Made by a program: the position numbers and the translations under genes. Shown piece after piece: positions 9,301-16,700 of a DNA stretch of 38,406 nt. Each line of letters begins with the position of its first letter. Within the stretch, counting starts at the first letter, position 1. The notes beneath the pieces were generated by a model. It had not been told where the DNA came from, ran no database searches, and saw only the letters and a list, made by a program, of their open reading frames with translations. Location of the stretch: assembly GCA_024711065.1 (NCBI GenBank), contig JANJTN010000130.1, positions 1 through 38,406 on the forward strand, read 5' to 3'. The DNA comes from a bacterium. GTDB taxonomy: Bacteria > Bacteroidota > Ignavibacteria > Kapaibacteriales > Kapaibacteriaceae.

Positions 9301-10342
9301 CCGAATTCGTGGGAACGGTATCGATGAACCCGTGCGTTCTTGGGCGGCAGCTCTCCGGTGTCCCGACACGGTGGACGCTTGCGTTCAGGACACCTTTGTG
9401 GTGGTGGTGACCAATACGGGTACGTTAGACATCACTCCGGTACGCGTGGACATCGAGATAATGTCTACCCTTCGCAGCTTCACGGATCAGTTGGGACCTC
9501 TTCGCCCGGGAGCAGAACGCACCTACACGTTCACGGAGATCTCTACGCGGGCTTCAATATCTCGCGACGTGCGGGCCGTGGTCTGGCTCGACGATGGTGA
9601 ATCGATCACCATCACCAAGAACGTGGAGCTACGCTCGTCGGAGCCGGACTTCGATCTGGAGATCTCTGATCCGGTTGCCAACGGGGGCTCGGTGGTGGTG
9701 TCGTTCTCGGCGCAGCGAACGGATTCGCTGGATGTCCCGGAAAACCTGGAGATCTTGCTCACGGCTCCGGCGGATCGGTGGGAGCCCAACGTGTCTCCCA
9801 TCCCGGTTCGCGTAACCGATCGGACAGGAGTGAATCGTGTCGTGATGGCAGCCGTTACCCGAATCGCTGATCGTACCATGATCGTTCTGAGCGAACCCGT
9901 GCAAGCCCCCTATGATCTTCGCGGAGAGCTGGTGGGCACACCCCTGTGGAGGGACGTGAACGGGATCGTGTTGGACGGTCAGGTCTCGGCCACCTCGTGT
10001 TCGGATGAAGTAACGGACCGTTTGCTGCTTACCGTAGAGGCCTGCGGCGGGAATTTGCGCTCGGTCTTGTTTGATGCACTCCCTCAAGTGCGGGTCTCGA
10101 TTGTGGGCCACCCGGTGGGCGATCAGCTAGATTTGTTGATCGAAAGTTCGCACGAGACCGAAATCCAATTACATTTGCTATCTGCCACGGGAGAGGTTGC
10201 AGTCCTTGCTGATAAATTCCCGTTGCAAAAGGGGATACACCATTGTAATTTCTCGACTTCCGATCGAGCTAGTGGATTCTACGGCCTGATCGTACGGTAT
10301 GGGAGCGGGGAGCAGATCCTTCCCGTAGTCTTGGTCAAATAG
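6350..10342 (+). CDS. Large T9SS-sorted surface protein with IgGFc-binding-like N-terminus and ASH/choice-of-anchor domains
   Basis: The real start is ATG 6350 (MTRPLWIALLMLFATTSVVAQ signal peptide) with AAGGAG just upstream, giving 1330 aa. The ORF-track start lies inside the preceding gene. After the signal peptide comes LEGTEFLVGFMQNE, opening an IgGFc-binding-protein N-terminal-like region (to about residue 480) with the repeated pattern of SDVPIVVYALS and NADKPIAVLSGH. A series of Ig-like ASH/choice-of-anchor-D domains follows, marked by recurring F.PV.LGD and NTG motifs near residues 680, 890 and 1010. The last 80 or so residues (LLSATGEVAVLADK, SGFYGLIVRYGSGEQILPVVLVK) form a T9SS type-A sorting domain, so the protein should be exported across the outer membrane and anchored or released. 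It shares its architecture with the 13756-18255 gene. Its ligand is unknown. Confidence 0.85.
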   Translation: MTRPLWIALLMLFATTSVVAQVERVLPRKGGGSSLEGTEFLVGFMQNEIQESDTDPRLQIFICSQYDATVNIKFPGQPFTQIRRIAANTVHVETVLPIFEATASEYVQRKSISITSDVPIVVYALSTLATSTDSYTAIPVKHLGTQYLTVNMPADQYRMRNPLIPELDTTKRRAEFMIMAVEDRTDVTITPTVQTEQGRPANVPFQVQLDSGETYLVKAARTLVGYGDLSGSRINADKPIAVLSGHMRTSVPTDVNASKDHLVEMLPPMQTWGMEYVTTPFAMVEEGDVVRLMTADVDTHIEIITEDGLVDQFFTRAGEWRDVRLMKPAYYRSNKPFFVMQFMPSSRPFAGTNPNYDPAMVVVPPLDQYVERALFQFPILDSTPQIGSAQRFYYFINVVAEAKAIPSMRVNQLLVKDIAPEIETQQVPGTDLYWATVPLTPAVYTITADSGLFSGVMYGTSYADSYANLFGVAYEPLPQDDRSPPEYALDVSCGDIDGLVVDVSPDSALLTEVIVQTAQTFNYRWAISNPLDEFGKTQISAWVRDRWQDARFVVHAYDHKGNGREWLFEYDAPAISVPDRIVLEASTGDTICVPVSVVNVDSTARTISSISLWLPGHFSLKDTVAAGTVVAPGDSVVVTLCYVSDSTGLQRSARLIVDLGCGLTKEIELVGRTTTSIETADHDFGPVRLGDTVCVDLPIVNTGIAAISIDSIVKGAGQDYWYDVASVPLPRMLQPGDTIWVRVCYSPSGEGSTERTDTVATAPRLGATMWIRGRGVAPLVRQIFVDWGKRRVGLDYDTLSRLHNDGSGACRVTPGAPVVGEAAFDVTSITSRAAFGLAPGEGIDLPLRFSPSREGPFADTIPLVVDWALHPRVEVILLGQGMLPIAEPNDIDMGDVVIGQQRDSVVDYLRSIGSEDLEVFAIRHVGPDVTAFVVDPAVDAMQVLPMGSTVVGNLRFTPTRLGQHTMEIEVDHATVGNDTITSVIRIRGNGIDEPVRSWAAALRCPDTVDACVQDTFVVVVTNTGTLDITPVRVDIEIMSTLRSFTDQLGPLRPGAERTYTFTEISTRASISRDVRAVVWLDDGESITITKNVELRSSEPDFDLEISDPVANGGSVVVSFSAQRTDSLDVPENLEILLTAPADRWEPNVSPIPVRVTDRTGVNRVVMAAVTRIADRTMIVLSEPVQAPYDLRGELVGTPLWRDVNGIVLDGQVSATSCSDEVTDRLLLTVEACGGNLRSVLFDALPQVRVSIVGHPVGDQLDLLIESSHETEIQLHLLSATGEVAVLADKFPLQKGIHHCNFSTSDRASGFYGLIVRYGSGEQILPVVLVK

Positions 10343-10351
10343 GGTGCATGT

Positions 10352-11158
10352 ATGAGGAGACTGTTCGTCGTCGTCGTTCTGCTAGCCACGGTAGCGGGCG
10401 GGGAGCTACTAGCCCAGCAGGAGCTGGCGAACCCACTCGTTCCGGCAAAGGGGCGCCCTCGCGTCTATGTCGGTCCGGTTGTTGGTTATAACCGATCCCT
10501 TCACTCATCCGGATTCCAGTCCGTTGCCGGGGACGTTCTGTGTCCGGTCTTCGAAACGGGAACCGGGAATGGGTATTACGTAGGGGGCTCGTTCGAGTAC
10601 CTCCTCGGCTCGCCCAAGGACTCCAAGTCTTCGATCATCGCCAAGGTCCTGTACAACTATATCCCGGCGTTCTACGACGAGGAAGGCGACCGACTGCCAT
10701 CGCTTGATCCGAATGGCGATGTTGTGTACAGTACGGTTCGCCACGTTGCAGAGATCAAGTACTCCACGATCGACCTTGAAGTGCTGTACAAGCTCAACTT
10801 GTTCGATAGCTACTTTGGCATCGTGGTTGGCCCGAGCGTGGGTCTGGTGATCGGCTCCGAGCGCGAGCAGCGGATGGAGCTGGTCGAGCCCCAGAATGCC
10901 GTGTTCGACCCGGCATTGGCCCCGGATGCGATTTACACCGACAATGGCCGGACCATCATCACGAATCAGGACGACCTGCCGGGTCACAACCCGATCCGTG
11001 TGGGCATCAAGGCCGGCGTCCAGTACGAGATCCCCATTGGGCGGGTGCTGTTGGTTCCGCACGCCTTCTATAACTACGGTATCACCGAAGTGAGCTCGGA
11101 TGATAACCTTCGGATCAATGCCCTGCAATTCGGTGTGGATCTTCGATTCGCCCTGTAA
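10352..11158 (+). CDS. Outer-membrane beta-barrel protein, PorT-like fold
   Basis: This 268-aa protein has a signal peptide (MRRLFVVVVLLATVAGGELLAQQ). Alternating hydrophobic strands with glycine and aromatic residues follow (VYVGPVVGYNRS, GYYVGGSFEYLLG, YFGIVVGPSVGLVIG, GIKAGVQYEIPIG), and it ends in an aromatic/leucine strand LQFGVDLRFAL. That is the pattern of a small outer-membrane barrel. It begins 9 bp after the T9SS surface protein and is followed by a strong terminator, so the two are almost certainly co-transcribed. The barrel might help retain or secrete its neighbour, but this is inference. I cannot assign it to PorT or PorP/SprF specifically. Confidence 0.75.
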   Translation: MRRLFVVVVLLATVAGGELLAQQELANPLVPAKGRPRVYVGPVVGYNRSLHSSGFQSVAGDVLCPVFETGTGNGYYVGGSFEYLLGSPKDSKSSIIAKVLYNYIPAFYDEEGDRLPSLDPNGDVVYSTVRHVAEIKYSTIDLEVLYKLNLFDSYFGIVVGPSVGLVIGSEREQRMELVEPQNAVFDPALAPDAIYTDNGRTIITNQDDLPGHNPIRVGIKAGVQYEIPIGRVLLVPHAFYNYGITEVSSDDNLRINALQFGVDLRFAL

Positions 11159-11193
11159 GGCGTCCCACCCACACATGATGTAGAATCGTGTCC

Positions 11194-11227
11194 CGATGCC
11201 CGCCTTCAGCGGGCATCGTTTGTTTTT
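11194..11227 (+). terminator. Rho-independent terminator after the barrel gene
   Basis: Perfect 10-bp stem CGATGCCCGC / GCGGGCATCG with a 5-nt loop (cttca), followed by TTTGTTTTT. It closes the 4932-11158 unit and separates it from the HIT gene. Confidence 0.93.
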
Positions 11228-11242
11228 GGATAGGTCTGAAGC

Positions 11243-11746
11243 ATGGAACGAATGTGGTCACCCTGGCGGTCGCACTATGTGGGTGCCGCCGATGCGTCGA
11301 ACGATAGTGGATGTTTCCTGTGCGAGTGTGGGAGTGCGCCGGAGGGTACGCCAGAGAACCTGGTTGTGGCGCAGTTCGAACACTGCGTGGTGGTGTTGAA
11401 TCGCTACCCCTACAATGCCGGACACCTTCTGATCGCACCAAGGGATCATGTGGCCGAGTTCGAGGCGTTGGAGAACAGCGTAGCCGTGCAGATGACTCTC
11501 GTGACGCAACAGGCGATTCGTGTGTTGAACCAGATCATCCATCCTCATGGTTTCAACTTTGGGGCGAACCTTGGTCGCTCAGCTGGTGCCGGCGTGCCTG
11601 ATCATGTGCATTGGCACCTGGTACCACGCTGGAACGGCGACACGAACTTCATGCCCACCATTGGGGACACGAAGGTGATGTCGCATGCCCTGGAAGACCT
11701 CTGGGAGCAGTTCAGTCGTGGTTTTTCGCAAGGGCGCGGAGGATGA
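11243..11746 (+). CDS. HIT-family nucleotide hydrolase/transferase
   Basis: This 167-aa protein carries the histidine triad HVHWHLVPRW (HVHWH at 121-125), the nucleotide-binding active site of HIT enzymes that split AMP-X or Ap4A-type dinucleotides. MWSPWRSHYV near the N-terminus, the CFLC pair at 24-27 (likely zinc) and NRYPYNAGHLLIAPRDH at about 53-69 place it with the bacterial Ap4A phosphorylase-like HIT group. Its TGA overlaps the rsmA ATG (ATGA). A weak TAGGTCTG box, one mismatch from the Bacteroidota -7 element, lies just 5 bp before the start, so the transcript could be nearly leaderless. Confidence 0.92.
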   Translation: MERMWSPWRSHYVGAADASNDSGCFLCECGSAPEGTPENLVVAQFEHCVVVLNRYPYNAGHLLIAPRDHVAEFEALENSVAVQMTLVTQQAIRVLNQIIHPHGFNFGANLGRSAGAGVPDHVHWHLVPRWNGDTNFMPTIGDTKVMSHALEDLWEQFSRGFSQGRGG

Positions 11747-12570
11747 AGCCGTCTCTTGCACCGAAGAAGCGCCTGAGTCAGAACTTCCTCACGGATAGCC
11801 GAACCGCACAGAAGATCGCTTCGTTCCTTGAAGCCCGACCGGACGATGTGGTGCTGGAGATCGGACCTGGTGGCGGAGCATTGACCGAACACCTTGTTCG
11901 GACCAACGTTGGTCGAGTCGTGGCGGTCGATCTGGATGAGCGCGCGGTCGATGTGCTTCAATCGCTCGTAAAGAGTGCGGCCGGTCGGCTGGAAGTTCGG
12001 CGAGGGAACGTTCTCCAGCTCCGGGTTCGCGACGTCTTTCCTTCAATTCCGGCGCACCACCGATTGGTGATCGGCAACATCCCGTATGCGATCACGTCCG
12101 AGATCCTATTCTGGTTGTTCGATCAGCGGCACGACCTGCGATCGGCCGTGATCATGATGCAGCGCGAAGTTGCCAAGCGCTGCGTGGCACGACCTGGCAG
12201 TAAGGACTACGGGATCCTGAGTATCGCAACCTGGTATGCCTCTAGCGCAACGATCGTGGCAACGGTACAGCCCGGGTCGTTCTTTCCTCGTCCGTCCGTC
12301 ACATCGGCCGTTGTGCTGTTCCAGTTCCGCGACCAGACCCCAACATCAGCCCCCTTCGCCCCATTCATGGAGTTTGTGCGGGCAGCGTTTGGGCAGCGTC
12401 GAAAAGTGATGACCAACAGTCTGGCCGGCTGGGCCCGGCAGCATGGGGCAGATCTGCAGTCACTGGTGCTGCCGGACGGGCGCCGATTGAGTGATCTGCG
12501 AGCAGAGCAACTGTTCCCTGATGAGATCGCGCAGGTGTATCTGGGTCTCGTGGAAGGGCCTATAGCATGA
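11743..12570 (+). CDS. rsmA: 16S rRNA dimethyltransferase RsmA (KsgA)
   Basis: RsmA dimethylates two adjacent adenines near the 3' end of 16S rRNA with S-adenosylmethionine. The start at 11743 (MKPSLAPKKRLSQNFLTD) matches the family N-terminus and gives 275 aa; the track's longer version reads through the HIT gene. SAM-binding motif I is VLEIGPGGGALTEHL (GPGGG 41-45), motif II AVDLDERAV, and the catalytic motif GNIPY has NIPY at 112-115. It overlaps the HIT gene upstream and the PAP2 gene downstream, each by ATGA, so the three are translationally coupled. Confidence 0.96.
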   Translation: MKPSLAPKKRLSQNFLTDSRTAQKIASFLEARPDDVVLEIGPGGGALTEHLVRTNVGRVVAVDLDERAVDVLQSLVKSAAGRLEVRRGNVLQLRVRDVFPSIPAHHRLVIGNIPYAITSEILFWLFDQRHDLRSAVIMMQREVAKRCVARPGSKDYGILSIATWYASSATIVATVQPGSFFPRPSVTSAVVLFQFRDQTPTSAPFAPFMEFVRAAFGQRRKVMTNSLAGWARQHGADLQSLVLPDGRRLSDLRAEQLFPDEIAQVYLGLVEGPIA

Positions 12571-13562
12571 GTACTCATCGAACAGCATCTGCCGGCATGC
12601 GAGAGGTGGCAGATCGGGCCCTGCGTCACATCGTCTCGTACGACATCTATACCCTTGTCCTGCTTACGATCTTCGTGATCCTGTCGCTGATCTATTACCC
12701 CCACATTCCCGTGGCACTCAGCAAGGTGCTGCTGGATGTCTTCCTGGCGTTTGGCATCGGGGCTCTGGTGGTGCTCCATGCCCTGACCGATGCACCGCTG
12801 TTTTCGCTGCTGCGTCGGTTCTATGTGATCCCGATCATCTACCTGATGTACGACCAGGTACACGTGTATGTGCCGGTGGTCCATCCGGTGGACTACGACG
12901 ACCTGCTGATCGCGGCCGATCGCTGGCTGCTGCATGCCGATCCCACCGTTGTCCTGGGTTCCTACGCGTGGCCGCTGCTGACCGAATACCTGCAGATCTG
13001 CTATTTCCTGTTCTACGTGCTGCCGATCATGCAGGCCGTTGAGCTGTGGCGCAAAGGAGACCTGCAGCGGCTGGACCTCTTCGCCCGAGGGATGGTGTTC
13101 TGCTACTTCGTTTCGTACCTGGCCTACTTTGCGATGCCGGCTATCGGTCCCAGGTTTACGCTGCATCCGTTCTCGGCACTCGATACAGAACTGCCCGGGA
13201 TCGCCCTTACGCCGTGGATACGGGAGGTGATCAATGTAGGGGGCGGGGTAGCCGTAGGGGCCTCGGATCCGGCCGGCGTGGTGAACCGTGATTGTATGCC
13301 CAGCGGGCACACGATGATGACGCTCGTGAATATCATCCTGGGTTTTCGATTCCGCTCCCGATACCGATGGGTTTTTGTTGTGATCGGCGGAAGTCTCATA
13401 TTCTCAACGGTTTACCTGCGATACCACTACGTCGTGGACGTTCTCGTTGGCATTGTGTTCGCCGTGATCTTCCTACCGTTGGAGCCGGTTGTTGACCGGT
13501 GGGTCGGAAAGCTCGTTCGCTCAGTCGGTTCGCGGTGGATAACTCCTGCCGGGGAGGTGTAA
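12567..13562 (+). CDS. PAP2-superfamily membrane phosphatase/phosphotransferase (Aur1-like type)
   Basis: This 331-aa polytopic membrane protein has about six hydrophobic helices. PAP2 motifs are in the C-terminal half: CMPSGHTMM (PSGH 245-248) and LRYHYVVDVLVG (R285, H287, D291). The first, lysine-containing PAP2 motif is not evident. This layout, with long N-terminal helices, resembles the PAP2_3 branch that includes inositol phosphorylceramide synthase (Aur1) and related lipid phosphotransferases. A role in membrane-lipid headgroup chemistry is therefore likely, but the substrate cannot be read from sequence. It starts inside the rsmA stop. A 193-bp region follows before the next gene, without an obvious terminator. 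Confidence 0.78.
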   Translation: MSTHRTASAGMREVADRALRHIVSYDIYTLVLLTIFVILSLIYYPHIPVALSKVLLDVFLAFGIGALVVLHALTDAPLFSLLRRFYVIPIIYLMYDQVHVYVPVVHPVDYDDLLIAADRWLLHADPTVVLGSYAWPLLTEYLQICYFLFYVLPIMQAVELWRKGDLQRLDLFARGMVFCYFVSYLAYFAMPAIGPRFTLHPFSALDTELPGIALTPWIREVINVGGGVAVGASDPAGVVNRDCMPSGHTMMTLVNIILGFRFRSRYRWVFVVIGGSLIFSTVYLRYHYVVDVLVGIVFAVIFLPLEPVVDRWVGKLVRSVGSRWITPAGEV

Positions 13563-13646
13563 CTCTCTATGCATATATGTGTTATTCACGCGTACGGGGT
13601 AAAGGTGCGACGAGTGAGATAGTCACGAAGGTGATGATTCCGGTAG

Positions 13647-13676
13647 TTGCATGTGCCACGATAAATCGTATATTAT
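13647..13676 (+). promoter_or_regulatory. Candidate promoter for the 1499-aa surface protein
   Basis: TTG at 13647-13649 is followed after exactly 19 nt by TATATTAT (13669-13676), the spacing of Bacteroidota -33/-7 promoters; the -7 box departs from TAnnTTTG at its last two positions. Read as sigma-70 instead, TTGCAT and TATTAT are 18 nt apart. The stretch is conspicuously AT-rich for this genome. A start near 13683 would coincide with the base of the hairpin at 13683-13698. Confidence 0.5.
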
Positions 13677-13682
13677 TAGAAT

Positions 13683-13698
13683 GCTACAGGAATGTAGC
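13683..13698 (+). promoter_or_regulatory. 5' leader hairpin with GGAA tetraloop
   Basis: GCTACA-GGAA-TGTAGC forms a perfect 6-bp stem closed by a GNRA-type tetraloop. It lies at the predicted mRNA 5' end, about 57 nt before the start codon. Such a terminal stem-loop could protect the long transcript from decay. This role is inferred from position and structure only. Confidence 0.4.
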
Positions 13699-13755
13699 GC
13701 TGAATCTCCTCCGAAAATTTGTGTTCGTTTTGACCTATCAACCAGGAGTCATTCG

Positions 13756-16700
13756 ATGAGTTTTGTTCCAAACATTTTCCGGGGCATGGTAGCAACCCTC
13801 GTGTTGCTAGCGATGACTGCCGGAGCTGCTGTTGCGCAGGACGTAACAGAGAAGCGTGGAACGATGGGCCTGATGGAAGGTCGCCAGTATCTGGTGGCAT
13901 TCCCGCAGGTATGGGCAAGCCCAACGGAGAAGCCGTTGCCGAATCCGATGGTCTTGTTCATTTCCTCACGTTCGAAGGCGAAAGTGAAGATCACGACGCC
14001 GTCCGCGATCAACTCCGCAGCTGGGATCAATCGTGAGTACACGATTCAGCCGAACGAAGTGCTGCGCGTGCCGATCTCCACGGCCTACATGAACGAGGAA
14101 TCGGAAGCCCGTAACGGCTTCGGTATTTCCGTTACGGCGGACAAGCCCATCTCTGTCTCTACCTATCAAGCCTGGATGGGTAATGGCGAACTGGCTCGCA
14201 ACCTGCCGATCGAAGCGTGGGGACGGAACTACTACACGATGAACTTTTATCAGGATCGGTATGGTTCGTCCAGCCAAGGGTACAAGTATCGCCCGGCACA
14301 GATCCTGATCATCGCTGCAAAAGACAACACGGTGGTGTCCTACACGCCGACGTTCGATACCGAAGGTGGTCGTGATCAGCCGAGTGTGCGCAAAGGCCAG
14401 ACCGGCCTGGTCACGCTCGAGAAAGGTGAGACCTTCCTGATCAAGGCCAAGATCGACGAGCCGTACAACAAAGAGTTCACCACCGACCTTTCCGGCACCT
14501 GGATCCGTTCCAGCCGTCCGGTTGGCGTGATCTCCGGCCATACCAAGGTGGCCATCATGCGTTATCCGGACGTGCTTCCGCCGACCGGTATGTTCGCTGC
14601 AGAAGCACACTTTGTGCGTAACAACGTCCACGACGCCATGCTGCCGTTCGAAATGGCCGGCACGGAGTTCGTGACGGTGCCGGCTCAGTACACGCCAACG
14701 CGCGTTACGGGTCAGGCTTCGGTGGAATTCGGTATTGATGACGACCGTGGCGACGTGATCCGTTTCGTGGCGCTGGAAGACAACACCACGCTGACGGCTA
14801 TGCGCGAAGACGGTTCTGACTTCAAGAATATCAAGAAGCTGAATCGCGGTGAGACCTGGCTCGAGACCTCGGTCGAAAAGGCCACGTTCTGGAAAGCCGA
14901 CAAGCCGATCCTGATGGGTCACTATGGCAAGTCGTACGCCAAGATCCTCCCGCCGGCAGCCGCTTCGAAGAATGGCGATGCCACCCAGGGTCACCCGACC
15001 GTGGAGTCCGGCATGCCGATGCTTCAATATGTACCGTCCACCGACCGCTACGTGAATTACGCGGTCTTCCACTCGCCGGAAGGCATGGACAACTTCTTCA
15101 ACATTGTGTTCAAGCCGGAAGAAGTAGCCAAGATCAAGGTTGACGGTCGTTCGCTCAGCTCCGCTTTCGGTGGCTCGATGCGGATGCTGGCTGGCACGCC
15201 GTACGCCTTTATCCGCACGCCGATCGGTGCCGGCGACCACGTGGTCGAGTCCGAAACCGAAGACGTGAAGTGGATGGGTTGGACCTACGGCTCGCTGGAT
15301 GGTCTGCAGCAAGGTCGTGCCTACGGCACGCCGGTGGCTGTTGATCTTGCCATCCCGTGCGACGATTCTCTGGCCGTTGTTGAGACACTGCTTTGCGGCG
15401 ACGTTGATGCCGAAGGTAAGATCCTGCCGGAAGACTCCGAGTGCGGTTCGATCTTCACGGTATATGCCGAAAGCCTGGACAACTACGAACTGATCGTTGA
15501 CGAGAAGTTCGACTCCGGCGACAAGAAGGTGAAGTTCAATGTGAACGTTCTGGACAAGACCAAGGACGCCATGGCGGTCGTACGCGTGGTAACCCGCTCC
15601 GGCAAGTTCATTGAGAAGACCTATACCTATATCGCGGACAAGATCGACTGGGATCCGAAGAAGGTTGACTTCGGTACCATTCCGTTCAACACCGAGGTAT
15701 GCAAAACGGTCACGTTCACGAACCTTCGCACCGATGCACCGGTAACGGTCAAGCAACTCACCGCGAAGTACTTCCCTGGCAACTTCCGCTTTACTCCGAA
15801 TAACTTCATCATCGATCCGGGTGCTTCGTTCACGGTACAGGTTTGTGCCGTAACCAACGACACCAAGGAAAAGGTCGACACGATCATTGCTGAACTCGAG
15901 TGCTTCGACCAACTCACGGCTGAACTCCGTGTCCGTTCGGAAGCTCCGATCATTTATGTGGAAGATCAGACCTGGGTGAACATCCCGGCCTCGTCGCCTG
16001 GCATTCGCAAGCCGGTCCAGATCATCAACTCCAGCGATGTAGACCTGATCATCACCGGCTACGACAAGACGCTGCTCAATGCAACGAGCCGCTACTTCAA
16101 GAATCCGGAGAATCTGGACAACGTCCTGCCGCTGACCCTGCCGGGTGGCGCTCGTCACACGTTCCATGTGACCTACAGCCCGGAAGGTGAGTCCGGTGTT
16201 CAACACCGTATGGACGTTCCGTTCTACTCGAACGCTGTCGAGGTAGACTCGATCGCAGTCCTGATCGGTAACGGTGTCGACGTAGAGATCTATGCAGCTG
16301 CAGAACCGTGGAATGTCCGCGTGCTCGACAATGTGCAGACGGCACAGGGCATTACGAGCTATCCTCAGCAAGTAACGTTCGAGAACAACGGCGACCTCGG
16401 CGTTGAGTTCTCTCAGCCGATCATCCGTGGTGCCGACGCTGCCAACTTCCGCATCGTGGATAATGGCAATGTTGGTACGTTCCCGATCACACTGTTGAAG
16501 AGCGGTCCTTCGAGCAAGTACATCAACATCGAGTTCGTACCAACTGAGCAGCCCAATCGTGGTGCCGAGCGCAGCAACTACGAAGCGGAACTGGTGTTCC
16601 CGAACAACTCGATCGTACCTGAGTATGTTGTGGACCTGAGTGGTATCGCTTGGCAACCGCAGGTGAAGGGTGCCGATCAGAACTTCGGTGTCTTCAATCA

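Noticed and set aside
13563-13646. Terminator or riboswitch after the PAP2 gene
   Set aside because: I found no stable GC-rich hairpin with a T-tract and no recognisable riboswitch core in this interval.
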